Under the pieces are notes generated by a model that searched no databases, had not been told where the DNA came from, and saw only the letters and a program-made list of their open reading frames with translations. The translations under genes and the position numbers were made by a program. Shown piece after piece: positions 17,254 through 25,210 of a stretch of DNA of 54,515 nt (positions are counted from its first letter, which is position 1; each line of letters opens with the position of its first letter). The stretch is from Rhodococcus sp. IEGM 1381 (GTDB lineage Bacteria > Actinomycetota > Actinomycetes > Mycobacteriales > Mycobacteriaceae): NCBI RefSeq assembly GCF_030056795.1, contig NZ_JASHKQ010000022.1, forward strand, positions 1-54,515, given 5' to 3'.

Positions 17254-17679
17254 ATGCCGACCCCCACCCGCGTCCACGTCACCCACCGGTTCGTTTCTCC
17301 GCCTGAGGTCGTGTTCGCGGCGCTGTCCGAGCACGAGAACCTCGGGCCGCTGTTCATGGCGAAGGTCGTCCGAGTTCGGGACGGAGAGACATCTCGCAAC
17401 GGGGTCGGCTCCGTGCGCAGCCTGAAGCTCGGACCGCTGCCCGCGTTCGAGGAAACCACGATCACGTCCGAGCCGAACTCGCTGATCGAGTACCGCATCA
17501 CCAAAGGCGGCCCGCTACGCGGCCACTGGGGCGTGCAGAAGTTCACCCCCACCACCGACGGCGGCACCGAACTCGACTACACGATCGGATTCGACGCGCC
17601 CGTCCCCGGACTCGCCGCGATCGTCGGTAAGGCATTGACGTCGAGCATCTCGAAGAACTTGCCGCGACTCGCTCCGTAG
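17254..17679 (+). CDS. SRPBCC (START/Bet v1-like) protein
   Basis: A 141-residue protein with the polyketide-cyclase/START-like pattern: HVTHRFVSPPEVVFAALSEHENL at the N terminus, a central beta sheet and a C-terminal helix (IVGKALTSSISKNL). The fold forms a hydrophobic cavity for lipids or aromatics. No catalytic residues can be assigned, so the ligand is unknown. It is monocistronic, 86 bases before the ABC exporter genes. Confidence 0.8.
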   Translation: MPTPTRVHVTHRFVSPPEVVFAALSEHENLGPLFMAKVVRVRDGETSRNGVGSVRSLKLGPLPAFEETTITSEPNSLIEYRITKGGPLRGHWGVQKFTPTTDGGTELDYTIGFDAPVPGLAAIVGKALTSSISKNLPRLAP

Positions 17680-17765
17680 AGGGGCATGCGGCGTCATCCT
17701 CGAGTATGACGATCTCGATACTCTCGTGCGACGACTCTCCATGATCGACGCGCCAGAGTCGAAGC

Positions 17766-18668
17766 ATGGACATCGTCAGAACTCACAGCCTCGGCAAGCG
17801 CTACGACACACACACCGTCGTCGACGACGTGAACCTTCGCATTCCTGAGGGCTGCGTCTACGGCTTTCTCGGTCCGAACGGATCGGGCAAGTCGACGACC
17901 ATGAAAATGCTGCTGTCACTGATTCGACCGACCTCCGGTGAGGTGGAGATCCTCGGTAGACCGATGAATCACGGCACCCGCCGCGAATTGCTCTCACACA
18001 TCGGATCACTCATCGAAGCCCCACCCGGATACGGACATCTCACGGGTGCGGAAAACCTTCGCATCGTGCAACGCTCGCTCGGACTGCACGCCGAACAGAT
18101 CGACCGGGCAGTGGCCACCGTCCGGCTGCAGGAACACCTGGACAAGAAGGTGAAGAACTACTCGCTGGGGATGAAACAGCGCCTCGGCATCGCGATGGCG
18201 CTCGCCCGCGAACCACAGCTTCTGATCCTGGACGAGCCCACCAACGGATTGGACCCGGCCGGCATCGAGGAGATCCGCGGCCTGCTCCGTCACCTCGCCG
18301 AACACGGTGTGACAGTGATGGTCTCGAGCCATTTGCTCGGCGAGATCGATAAAACGGCAAACATGCTGGGAATCCTGAGCCAGGGCCGCTTGATTTTCCA
18401 AGGCACCCGCGACGAGCTCTTCGCTGCCTCCACTCCGGACGTACTTATCGACGCGATCGATCCGAATCGCGCGAGTTCGGTTCTGCAGCAAAGGTTCCCG
18501 GTTCGGATCGACGACCACACGTTGAGACTGTCCGGCATCGACGATCGAGGTACCGCACAGGTGGTGGCGGAACTCGTCGGCGCAAACGCAGGCGTCTACG
18601 GCGTTCGGCGCGACGATCAATCGCTCGAAGACGTGTTCAGGAATCTGACGAAGGGCGGCCGATTGTGA
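17766..18668 (+). CDS. ABC exporter ATP-binding protein (BcrA/CcmA-type)
   Basis: A 300-residue ATPase with Walker A GPNGSGKST (36-44), signature YSLGMKQRLGIAMALA, Walker B LLILDEPTNGLD and switch His in VSSHLL. The C-terminal extension (about 215-300) is typical of ABC-2 exporters for antibiotics or lantibiotics (BcrA-like). It overlaps the first permease as GTGA (18665-18668). The three genes form an operon encoding one ATPase and two membrane subunits; the substrate is unknown, and drug, peptide or lipid export is the usual role. Confidence 0.9.
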   Translation: MDIVRTHSLGKRYDTHTVVDDVNLRIPEGCVYGFLGPNGSGKSTTMKMLLSLIRPTSGEVEILGRPMNHGTRRELLSHIGSLIEAPPGYGHLTGAENLRIVQRSLGLHAEQIDRAVATVRLQEHLDKKVKNYSLGMKQRLGIAMALAREPQLLILDEPTNGLDPAGIEEIRGLLRHLAEHGVTVMVSSHLLGEIDKTANMLGILSQGRLIFQGTRDELFAASTPDVLIDAIDPNRASSVLQQRFPVRIDDHTLRLSGIDDRGTAQVVAELVGANAGVYGVRRDDQSLEDVFRNLTKGGRL

Positions 18669-19411
18669 CTACGGTACGCAACGAATTCGCCAAACTCAAG
18701 CACCTGCACATCGGCGCGATCGCCGCACTGCTGGTCGCCGCGATCGTAGGGTTGACCGTCGTCGGCGCTCTCACCGCGGCGACGTCGAACGATTCGACAG
18801 CAGTGTCCTGGGCACTGCCACTGGCCGGTCTGTCCCTTGCCATCCCCATCGCGTCGCCGCTGCTGATCGCGGTGATGGCCAGCCGCACAGTGGAAGTCGA
18901 GCACCAGTCCAACGGCTGGCTGCTGAACCAGACCAATGGAGCCGACCGCGGGGCACTCGTTCGCGCGAAGCTCGTCTCCACGGGCCTCGTTGTCGGCGGC
19001 GCGACGGTGGCGGCCAGTGCTGCAGGTGTATTTCTGGGGACCGCCATCGGAGTGACCCAACCGTTGCCTGCCGGCCTGTGGTTGGGCTACACGGCGGCGG
19101 CAGTGACGGCCAACCTCGTGGTACTCGCTCTGCACCTGCTGATCTCGGCGCGAGTGGACAACCAACTGGTCGCGCTGGGAATCGGCATCGTGGGTACCGT
19201 CATCGCGATCTGCGCCTCCGGATTCCCGTCCTGGGCAGCCCACCTGACGCCGTGGGGGTATTACTCCTTGGCATCTGCCGCCGACTACCGAGGCGAGCAG
19301 GTGGTGACGCTGAACCCGTCCTACGCCAGCATCGCCGCCCTCGGCGCCGTCGGGGCAGTGTTGTTCTGGCTCATGACCGTTCGACTCGATCGACAGGAGG
19401 TACGAGCATGA
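18665..19411 (+). CDS. ABC-2 type permease subunit 1
   Basis: A 248-residue membrane protein with about six hydrophobic helices and the N-terminal EFAKLKHLH, which resembles the cytosolic coupling region of BcrB-like permeases. The start is GTG 18665 inside the ATPase stop. Its stop overlaps the next permease start as ATGA (19408-19411), so the three subunits are probably translated together. Confidence 0.85.
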   Translation: MTTVRNEFAKLKHLHIGAIAALLVAAIVGLTVVGALTAATSNDSTAVSWALPLAGLSLAIPIASPLLIAVMASRTVEVEHQSNGWLLNQTNGADRGALVRAKLVSTGLVVGGATVAASAAGVFLGTAIGVTQPLPAGLWLGYTAAAVTANLVVLALHLLISARVDNQLVALGIGIVGTVIAICASGFPSWAAHLTPWGYYSLASAADYRGEQVVTLNPSYASIAALGAVGAVLFWLMTVRLDRQEVRA

Positions 19412-20163
19412 ACGCGTTCTCGGCCGAACTGATCAAGCTCAGGCGCTCGCAGGCATGGGCAGTCGTCGTTCTCCTCCCGCTGATCATCGCCGGGGTCGGA
19501 ACGTTCAACACGATCGCGTCGGGCGCAGAGTTGGCAGAGGGATGGCGCACATTGTGGTTGCGCACAGTCGTGTTCTACGGCCTGTTCCCACTCGCACTCG
19601 GCGTTGCCGTAATTGCCTCGCTGGCCTGGAAATTCGAACACCGAGGAGGGAATTGGAATGCCCTGATGAGTGGGCCGGTTCCGTCGGCGCGCATCGTGAT
19701 CGCCAAGACGGCTGTGGTGGCGACGCTGACCGCGGTCATGAACATAGTGATGCTGGCAGCCGTCGTCGTTCTCGGCAAGGTGGTCTTCGCGCTCGACGGC
19801 ATGCTCCCTTCCGAGCTCTTCGCGACCAGTGCACTGGCCGTGGTGGGTTCGCTACCGGTGGCGGCTCTGCAATCCGGTCTGTCGATGGCGATCAGATCGT
19901 TCGCGGTGCCGATCGCCATCGCTCTCGTCGGGGCCGGCATATCGGTGTTCCTCCTCACCGCCGAGGTGACCGGGGCAATTTTCGTGTTGCCCTATGCACT
20001 GGCAACTCGCGCAACCCAAATGGCCTCCGGAACCTTCGATGACTCCGGTTCGCTGACCACCGGGGCCGCACTGTCGGTCCTGACGGCCACGGCACTGCTC
20101 ACTGTCGTAGTCGTCGCACTGACCGGCAGGGCACTCGACCGCAAGGACATTCACGTTCAGTGA
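19408..20163 (+). CDS. ABC-2 type permease subunit 2
   Basis: A 251-residue membrane protein with about six helices. Its N terminus FSAELIKLRRSQAWAVVVLLP parallels subunit 1, so the two may be diverged duplicates that form a heterodimer. ATG 19408, preceded by GACAGGAGG (19392-19400), is chosen over a longer in-frame extension because of the ATGA overlap. It is the last gene of the exporter operon, with a hairpin right after the stop. Confidence 0.85.
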   Translation: MNAFSAELIKLRRSQAWAVVVLLPLIIAGVGTFNTIASGAELAEGWRTLWLRTVVFYGLFPLALGVAVIASLAWKFEHRGGNWNALMSGPVPSARIVIAKTAVVATLTAVMNIVMLAAVVVLGKVVFALDGMLPSELFATSALAVVGSLPVAALQSGLSMAIRSFAVPIAIALVGAGISVFLLTAEVTGAIFVLPYALATRATQMASGTFDDSGSLTTGAALSVLTATALLTVVVVALTGRALDRKDIHVQ

Positions 20164-20170
20164 CAGCGCA

Positions 20171-20201
20171 AGACCCCGATCGACGGTCTCGACCGGGGTC
20201 T
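20171..20201. terminator. Terminator between convergent ABC exporter and F420-type oxidoreductase genes
   Basis: AGACCCCG (20171-20178) pairs with CGGGGTCT (20194-20201) around a 15-base loop that can itself fold. It fills the 50-base space between the two convergent stop codons and could serve both strands. Confidence 0.6.
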
Positions 20202-20213
20202 CGTCGGTTGTGC

Positions 20214-21185
20214 TCAGCTGGACGCTGCGCGCAGCTTCTCCAGCAGCGGGCCTGCGGCCTCGGCCAAGAAGCGCTCCTGGGTCTCGTCGCCCACCTGCAC
20301 CAGGGCGATGTCGGTGTACCCGGCCTCCCAGTACGGCTTCACGGCCTCGACGATGGCGTCCAGGTCCGGTCCACACGGAATCGTCTCGGCCACATCTTCT
20401 TTCCGTACGAATTTGGTGGCTCCGGCGAATCCTGCCGTGGTCGGAAGATCGGCGTTGACGGCCCAGCCACCGGCGAACCAGCGGAATCGATCGTGTGCGC
20501 GATCGATGGCGGCGTCCTTGTCGGGATCCCAGGAGATGGGGATCTGGCCGATGGACCGTGCGGGGCCGTCATGGTTGTCCGACCAGGCCTTGACGAGATC
20601 GGCGTCCGGCTCGGTGGCGATGAGGTGATCGCCGTACTCGGCGAACCGCGCCACTGCCTTCTCACCGCCGGCCGCGATACCGATCGGCACGCCGCCTTCG
20701 GGCAGGTCCCAGATCCGCGCGGAGTCGACGCGAAAGTGCTTGCCCTCATAGGTGACCAAGCCGCCGGCGTGCAGTGCCCTGATGATCTCGAGTGCCTCGA
20801 CGAACATGTCCTGCCGCTTGTCGATGGACGGCCATCCCTCGCCGACGACGTGCTCGTTCAGATTCTCTCCGCTGCCGAGGCCGAGGGTGAAGCGCCCGTC
20901 GGCCAAAATTTGCAGCGTGGCCGCCTTCTGCGCGACGACGGCCGGGTGGTACCGGATGATCGGGCAGGTCACGTACGTCATCAGCTCGACGCGTTCGGTG
21001 GCCTGCGCCACCGCACCCAGCGTCGTCCAGGCGTAGGGCGAGTGACCCATGGACGAGAGCCACGGTGAATAGTGGTCGCTGCTGACCTCGAAGTCGAAGC
21101 CGACTTTCTCGGCACCGACGGCGTATTTAACCAGCTCCTTCGGGCCGCTCTGCTCGGTCATCAGCGTGTATCCGAAATTGGTCAT
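20214..21185 (-). CDS. F420-dependent LLM-class oxidoreductase (TIGR03557-like)
   Basis: A 323-residue luciferase-like (TIM-barrel) oxidoreductase related to F420-dependent glucose-6-phosphate dehydrogenase. Readable family segments are FEVSSDHYSPWLSSMGHSPYAW (about 32-53), TYVTCPIIRYHPAVVAQ and LGLGSGENLNEHVVG. Members use deazaflavin F420; many in this subgroup have unknown substrates. ATG 21185 follows AGGAGAC, which overlaps the SDR stop; the gap is 9 bases. It is the last gene of the HAD-GH15-SDR-LLM operon. Confidence 0.88.
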   Translation of the reverse strand: MTNFGYTLMTEQSGPKELVKYAVGAEKVGFDFEVSSDHYSPWLSSMGHSPYAWTTLGAVAQATERVELMTYVTCPIIRYHPAVVAQKAATLQILADGRFTLGLGSGENLNEHVVGEGWPSIDKRQDMFVEALEIIRALHAGGLVTYEGKHFRVDSARIWDLPEGGVPIGIAAGGEKAVARFAEYGDHLIATEPDADLVKAWSDNHDGPARSIGQIPISWDPDKDAAIDRAHDRFRWFAGGWAVNADLPTTAGFAGATKFVRKEDVAETIPCGPDLDAIVEAVKPYWEAGYTDIALVQVGDETQERFLAEAAGPLLEKLRAASS

Positions 21186-21194
21186 ATGTGTCTC

Positions 21195-21995
21195 CTAGAT
21201 AGTTGCGACGGAACCGGCGTCGACTCGGTAGTTGGATCCGTTGACGAAGGACGCACGATCCGAACACAGGAATGTGATCACCGCGGCGACTTCCTCGGGC
21301 TCACCTCGACGTCCCAGTTCCATGTACGGACGCTCCTCGTCGAGGAAGCTCTCGATGGCACCGTCACGGTCGGTGCCCTTCTCGTCGGCGCGCTTGTCCA
21401 TCATCGCGTCGGTCATCGGGGTGTGGATGAACGCGGGAGAGACTGCGTTGACCAGCAACCCCTCCGACGCATAGCTGCGCGAGAGTCCCTTGGCGAGGGC
21501 CAATACCCCGGCTTTGGCTGCGCAGTAGGGTAATTCGTCGTCGTACGGCTGCACGGCGTCCTCGGAGGTCAGCAAGACGATGCGCCCCCAGCCGCCGCGG
21601 CGGAGTGCGGGCAGAAATGCCCGCAGTAGCCGGACGGGACCCATCAGGTCGATGTCGAGGGTGGAACTCCACCCCTCCTCGTCGATCTCGTGAAACAGTC
21701 CTTGCGCGCCCGTCACCCCCGATGACTGGACGAAGATGTCGATGTCGCCCACGGCACGCTGTGTCTGCGCCGCCAAGTTTTCGACGGCCTGAGTGTCGGT
21801 CACGTCCGCAGCGAACGCGAACAACTGCCCATCGGGTGCTTCGAGCTGCGCTGCTGCGTCGTCGAGCGAGGTCTGATCCTTGTCGCTGATCACGACCCGA
21901 ACACCCTCGGCCAGCAGCATTTTCGCGGTGTGCCAGCCGATACCGGAGTCTGCTCCGGTCACCAGTGCTGTCCTACCGTCGATTCCCAAATCCAT
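21195..21995 (-). CDS. Short-chain dehydrogenase/reductase
   Basis: A 266-residue classical SDR: nucleotide-binding TGADSGIG (about 13-20), structural motif replaced by SSGVTG (usual NAG), catalytic Ser in LLTSEDA, and Y-x3-K in LPYCAAKAG. The DVTD segment favours NAD(H)-type binding. The loss of the NAG Asn is noteworthy but seen in other SDRs. It follows the GH15 gene by 29 bases and precedes the LLM gene by 9, so it belongs to the same operon. The substrate is unknown; a sugar or polyol is suggested by context only. Confidence 0.88.
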   Translation of the reverse strand: MDLGIDGRTALVTGADSGIGWHTAKMLLAEGVRVVISDKDQTSLDDAAAQLEAPDGQLFAFAADVTDTQAVENLAAQTQRAVGDIDIFVQSSGVTGAQGLFHEIDEEGWSSTLDIDLMGPVRLLRAFLPALRRGGWGRIVLLTSEDAVQPYDDELPYCAAKAGVLALAKGLSRSYASEGLLVNAVSPAFIHTPMTDAMMDKRADEKGTDRDGAIESFLDEERPYMELGRRGEPEEVAAVITFLCSDRASFVNGSNYRVDAGSVATI

Positions 21996-22024
21996 GAAAT
22001 CCCACCTTGTCCAAGAGATTGCTG

Positions 22025-23824
22025 TCAGGCTGTGGCGTCGTGCGAGCGCGCAATGGTCAGCGCCGCGTTCACCAGGGCCAGGTGGCTCAAGCCCTGCGGG
22101 AAGTTACCCAGAAACGACCCATCCGAAGCATCGATCATCTCGCTGTACAACCCGACGTCGTTGGACAGCTCCACCAGCTGGTCCATCAGAGCTGTGGCTT
22201 CGTCGTCTCGGCCGACGCACGACAACGCCGACACCCGCCAGAAGGCGCAGGCCACAAAGGTCGCTTCTTCCTCGGCGACTCCGCTGTAGCGGTACATCAA
22301 CGGTCCGGCACCCAGCTCGTCGACGAGCGCATCGATGGTCGACGAAAGACGTTCTCCGCGATCGAAATCCATCTCGGCCGCCAGCAGCACCGACGCGTCG
22401 AGTCCGTCGGCTCCCGGGTAGGCCAGGTAGGCCTGCCGTTCCTCCGACCAGCACTGCGTCTCGATGTAGCGCCGAATGCATTCCTTCTCGGCCTTCCATC
22501 GATCCGGGATGCCCGGGATCTCGCCGGCCTCCGCCAAGTGCACCGCGCAGTCCAGCGCCTGCCAGCACCCGAGCTTGGAGCTGGTGTAGTGCTGCTCGTC
22601 CTCGAGCTCCCAAATTCCGGCGTCCTTGCGCTGCCACGAATCGCACGCCTCGTCCGCGATGGTGGCCAGCAGTCGACCGGTCTGCGCGTCGAGGATATTC
22701 CCCGCGTCCACGTACTGCCGGATGATCGAGAACAGATCCCCGAAGATCATCAGCTGCAGTTGATCTGCCGCAGCGTTACCGTTCACCACAGGCCCGATGC
22801 CTCGCCAGCCGGGTACGTCGGGCTGCTTGGTCCCGCCGGGCAATTCGCCGCCGAGGGTGTAGAAGACGTTGACCAGGGGATCGTTGGATCGGATGACTTT
22901 CAGGAGCCACGCCACCGCCGCATGGATTTCCTCACGAAGCCCGAAACGTTGCAAGGCGCGAATCGTGTACGCAGCATCGCGAACCCACGCGTAGCGATAG
23001 TCCCAGTTCTTACCACCGGTGCGGTTCTCGGGCAGTGAGGTTGTCGCGGCGGCAGCAATGGCACCGGACGGGCTGTGCAGCAACAACTTCAGCGCCAGCG
23101 CACTGCGAGCGACATGCTCCGCCCATGGCCCCTCGTACGAGAACTCGTCGGACCACACACGCCAATTGTCGATGGTCCGGTCGATTCCCTCGTCGAGGTG
23201 CTGCGGATCCGGCAGCGGCAGCGGTTCGTTCTCGGTGCCCACTACGCCGAGTACGTGCCGAGAGCCCGGGTGTGTGGTGAGGGCACCGCTGATGTCGCGG
23301 TCCGCGAGCTGCACGTCCTCTATGCCCAATGTCCTTACCGCCAAGGTCAATCCGTCGACGCGCAGGACGGTACCGTGTTCGGTGTCGTACGCCCACGGCG
23401 AGGCAATCCCCAGCATGGTGCCCGGCGCGACCGCCCACGTCAACTCGACGCTGCCGTCGAGGCCCTCGACGCGACGCGCCAACTCCACCCAGGGCAACCG
23501 TCCGGCCACACCGGTGTTGAGCGAGTCGGTGATCCGCACGGTGCCGGCGTCGGTACGAAACGTGGAGCTCAGAACGTTGGTGCCGGGGACGAATTCACGC
23601 TCGACGGTGAATTCGTCTCGCGGCGCGAGTTCGATGTAACCGCCGTGTGGCGCGTCGAGCAGCGCCGCGAACGGAGGCGGTGAATCGAGATTCGGAACCG
23701 GGAACCAATCGATGCGGCCGTCGTCGGCGATCATCGCCACGGTCCGGCCGTCGCCGATCGCGCCGTAGCTCTCGATGGGGACGTAACCGTCGACCCTGGG
23801 GTGCGGCTTGCGGAACTCGCTCAA
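22025..23824 (-). CDS. Glycoside hydrolase family 15 (trehalase/glucoamylase-like)
   Basis: A 599-residue enzyme with the N-terminal beta-sandwich starting GYVPIESYGAIGDGRTVAMI and a (alpha/alpha)6 barrel. Family landmarks are N273-W-D-Y-R277, W280-V-R-D283, general acid candidate Glu406 in GIWELEDEQHYTSSK and general base candidate Glu520 in EEATFVACAFW. It hydrolyses alpha-glucosidic bonds; mycobacterial relatives are trehalases, so trehalose is the best guess. The start is TTG 23824, overlapping the HAD stop as TTGA. No signal peptide is seen, so it is cytosolic. Confidence 0.9.
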   Translation of the reverse strand: MSEFRKPHPRVDGYVPIESYGAIGDGRTVAMIADDGRIDWFPVPNLDSPPPFAALLDAPHGGYIELAPRDEFTVEREFVPGTNVLSSTFRTDAGTVRITDSLNTGVAGRLPWVELARRVEGLDGSVELTWAVAPGTMLGIASPWAYDTEHGTVLRVDGLTLAVRTLGIEDVQLADRDISGALTTHPGSRHVLGVVGTENEPLPLPDPQHLDEGIDRTIDNWRVWSDEFSYEGPWAEHVARSALALKLLLHSPSGAIAAAATTSLPENRTGGKNWDYRYAWVRDAAYTIRALQRFGLREEIHAAVAWLLKVIRSNDPLVNVFYTLGGELPGGTKQPDVPGWRGIGPVVNGNAAADQLQLMIFGDLFSIIRQYVDAGNILDAQTGRLLATIADEACDSWQRKDAGIWELEDEQHYTSSKLGCWQALDCAVHLAEAGEIPGIPDRWKAEKECIRRYIETQCWSEERQAYLAYPGADGLDASVLLAAEMDFDRGERLSSTIDALVDELGAGPLMYRYSGVAEEEATFVACAFWRVSALSCVGRDDEATALMDQLVELSNDVGLYSEMIDASDGSFLGNFPQGLSHLALVNAALTIARSHDATA

Positions 23825-24513
23825 GCACTTGCCTTGTCATCGGAGTAGACGGGACTGGTCTCGATGTTCGCCAGCAGATCGGCGGGGTCGTCGAACACTG
23901 CTACTGCTCCCGCGTCGAGCAATTCGCTGCGTGAGATCCCGCCGCTCAGCACACCGATGGCGCGTACTCCCGCCCGTCCGGCCGATTCGATGTCCCACAC
24001 ACTGTCGCCGACCATCAGGGCACGCTCTGCCACTACACCGGCGCGCTCGAGCGCCACCGCGACGATATCGGGCTCGGGCTTGGCCACCTCCGCATCCTCA
24101 CCGGACGTCACGACGGCAACCGAGTCCTCGACGTCGAGCAGATCACGCAGTGTCGAGAGCTCGCTCTCGGGGGCAGATGTGGCCAACACGACGGTGAGTC
24201 CACGGGTATTCAAGTCCGCCAACAGTTCACGGGCATCCGGGAGCACTTCGAGATCGGACGAGGCATCTGCGTAGTACTCGCCGTGTAGCTTCTTCGCTTC
24301 CTGCGCCACCGCACTGTCGGACGACCCGACGAGCGTCTCCAGCAGCTTCGACCCGTCCATCCCGATGCTCCGATGGACGCGCCACGACGGCACTTCGCGC
24401 CCGGCGTCACGGAATGCGCGGGACCACGCGTACACATGCACGTAATTGGAATCGACGAGCGTGCCGTCGATGTCGAGCAGAACCGCATCGACCGTCGGTG
24501 TGAAAGCAGGCAT
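23821..24513 (-). CDS. HAD-superfamily hydrolase (phosphatase)
   Basis: About 230 residues. HAD motif I is LLDIDGTLVDS with nucleophile Asp, motif II LATSAPES, and the C-terminal metal site MVGDSVWDIESAGRAG. The helical cap places it with phosphoglycolate phosphatase/beta-phosphoglucomutase-like enzymes. ATG 24513 starts the conserved part; the frame is open to a TTG at 24549. It is the first gene of an operon with GH15, SDR and LLM genes, which hints at a sugar-phosphate substrate. Confidence 0.85.
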   Translation of the reverse strand: MPAFTPTVDAVLLDIDGTLVDSNYVHVYAWSRAFRDAGREVPSWRVHRSIGMDGSKLLETLVGSSDSAVAQEAKKLHGEYYADASSDLEVLPDARELLADLNTRGLTVVLATSAPESELSTLRDLLDVEDSVAVVTSGEDAEVAKPEPDIVAVALERAGVVAERALMVGDSVWDIESAGRAGVRAIGVLSGGISRSELLDAGAVAVFDDPADLLANIETSPVYSDDKASA

Positions 24514-24550
24514 GCCCTTCGAATACCCGTGGGTGATGCAGGCAAACAAC

Positions 24551-24577
24551 AGGCCCCCCGCTGAGTGCGAGGGGCCT
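24551..24577 (-). terminator. Terminator after dps
   Basis: AGGCCCC (24551-24557) and GGGGCCT (24571-24577) form a 7-bp stem with further C/G pairing inside. Read on the minus strand it comes 16 bases past the dps stop and is followed by TGTTGTTTG. It separates dps from the HAD operon. Confidence 0.7.
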
Positions 24578-24592
24578 GTCGGGTGGAAAACG

Positions 24593-25066
24593 TCAGCTGG
24601 CCTGGGCCTGCCACATCCAGTGCAGCTGCTCCAGCCGCGCCGTGATGCCGATGAGCAGGTCCTGCGTCACCGGATCGGCTTCGCCGGTATCGGCGATGCG
24701 TCCACGAAGACGCTCGACGACCGCGGCGAGGTTGTCGACGACGGCCGAGACTACCTCACTGTCCTGAGTCCATCCGGCACCGAAGCCCTTGGTGCCTGCC
24801 GTCGAGGAGACGGTCGCTGCACGGCCGTCGGGGCTTACTCCGATGGCGGTTGCACGCTCTGCAGCTTGATCGGTGAACTCACGTGCAGCAGTGACCAATT
24901 CGTCGAGCTCGAGGTGCACGGAACGGAAGTTCTTGCCGATCACGTTCCAGTGCGCCTGCTTGGCGATGAGCGAGAGGTCGATGAGATCGACCACGGTTCC
25001 CTGGAGCGCGTCGCCGGCAATCTTCTGCTGACCTGCGTCGAGGGTGCTGGTGATGGGGTTCGTCAT
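24593..25066 (-). CDS. dps: Dps-family DNA-binding ferritin-like protein
   Basis: A 157-residue four-helix protein. The inter-subunit ferroxidase ligands His39, His51, Asp66 and Glu70 have the spacing known for Dps (12, 15 and 4 residues). The dodecamer oxidises Fe(II) with peroxide, stores iron and protects DNA. The N terminus is short with few Lys/Arg, so DNA binding may be weak. ATG 25066 behind GGGAGG is chosen over an extension to 25102. It lies downstream of the catalase gene on the same strand, with 144 bases between, making a peroxide-defence pair. Confidence 0.92.
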   Translation of the reverse strand: MTNPITSTLDAGQQKIAGDALQGTVVDLIDLSLIAKQAHWNVIGKNFRSVHLELDELVTAAREFTDQAAERATAIGVSPDGRAATVSSTAGTKGFGAGWTQDSEVVSAVVDNLAAVVERLRGRIADTGEADPVTQDLLIGITARLEQLHWMWQAQAS

Positions 25067-25210
25067 GATGTGGCCTCCCTGCCGTTGGACGACGGTATGC
25101 ATCGCACACCATTATTGTTCTTTCGTCTGTACTACACAACGGCACGTGGGCCCACGTTGTTCCGATTCGACGCCATCATCGCTGTGACGCCGATCCCAGG
25201 TTCAATCGAA

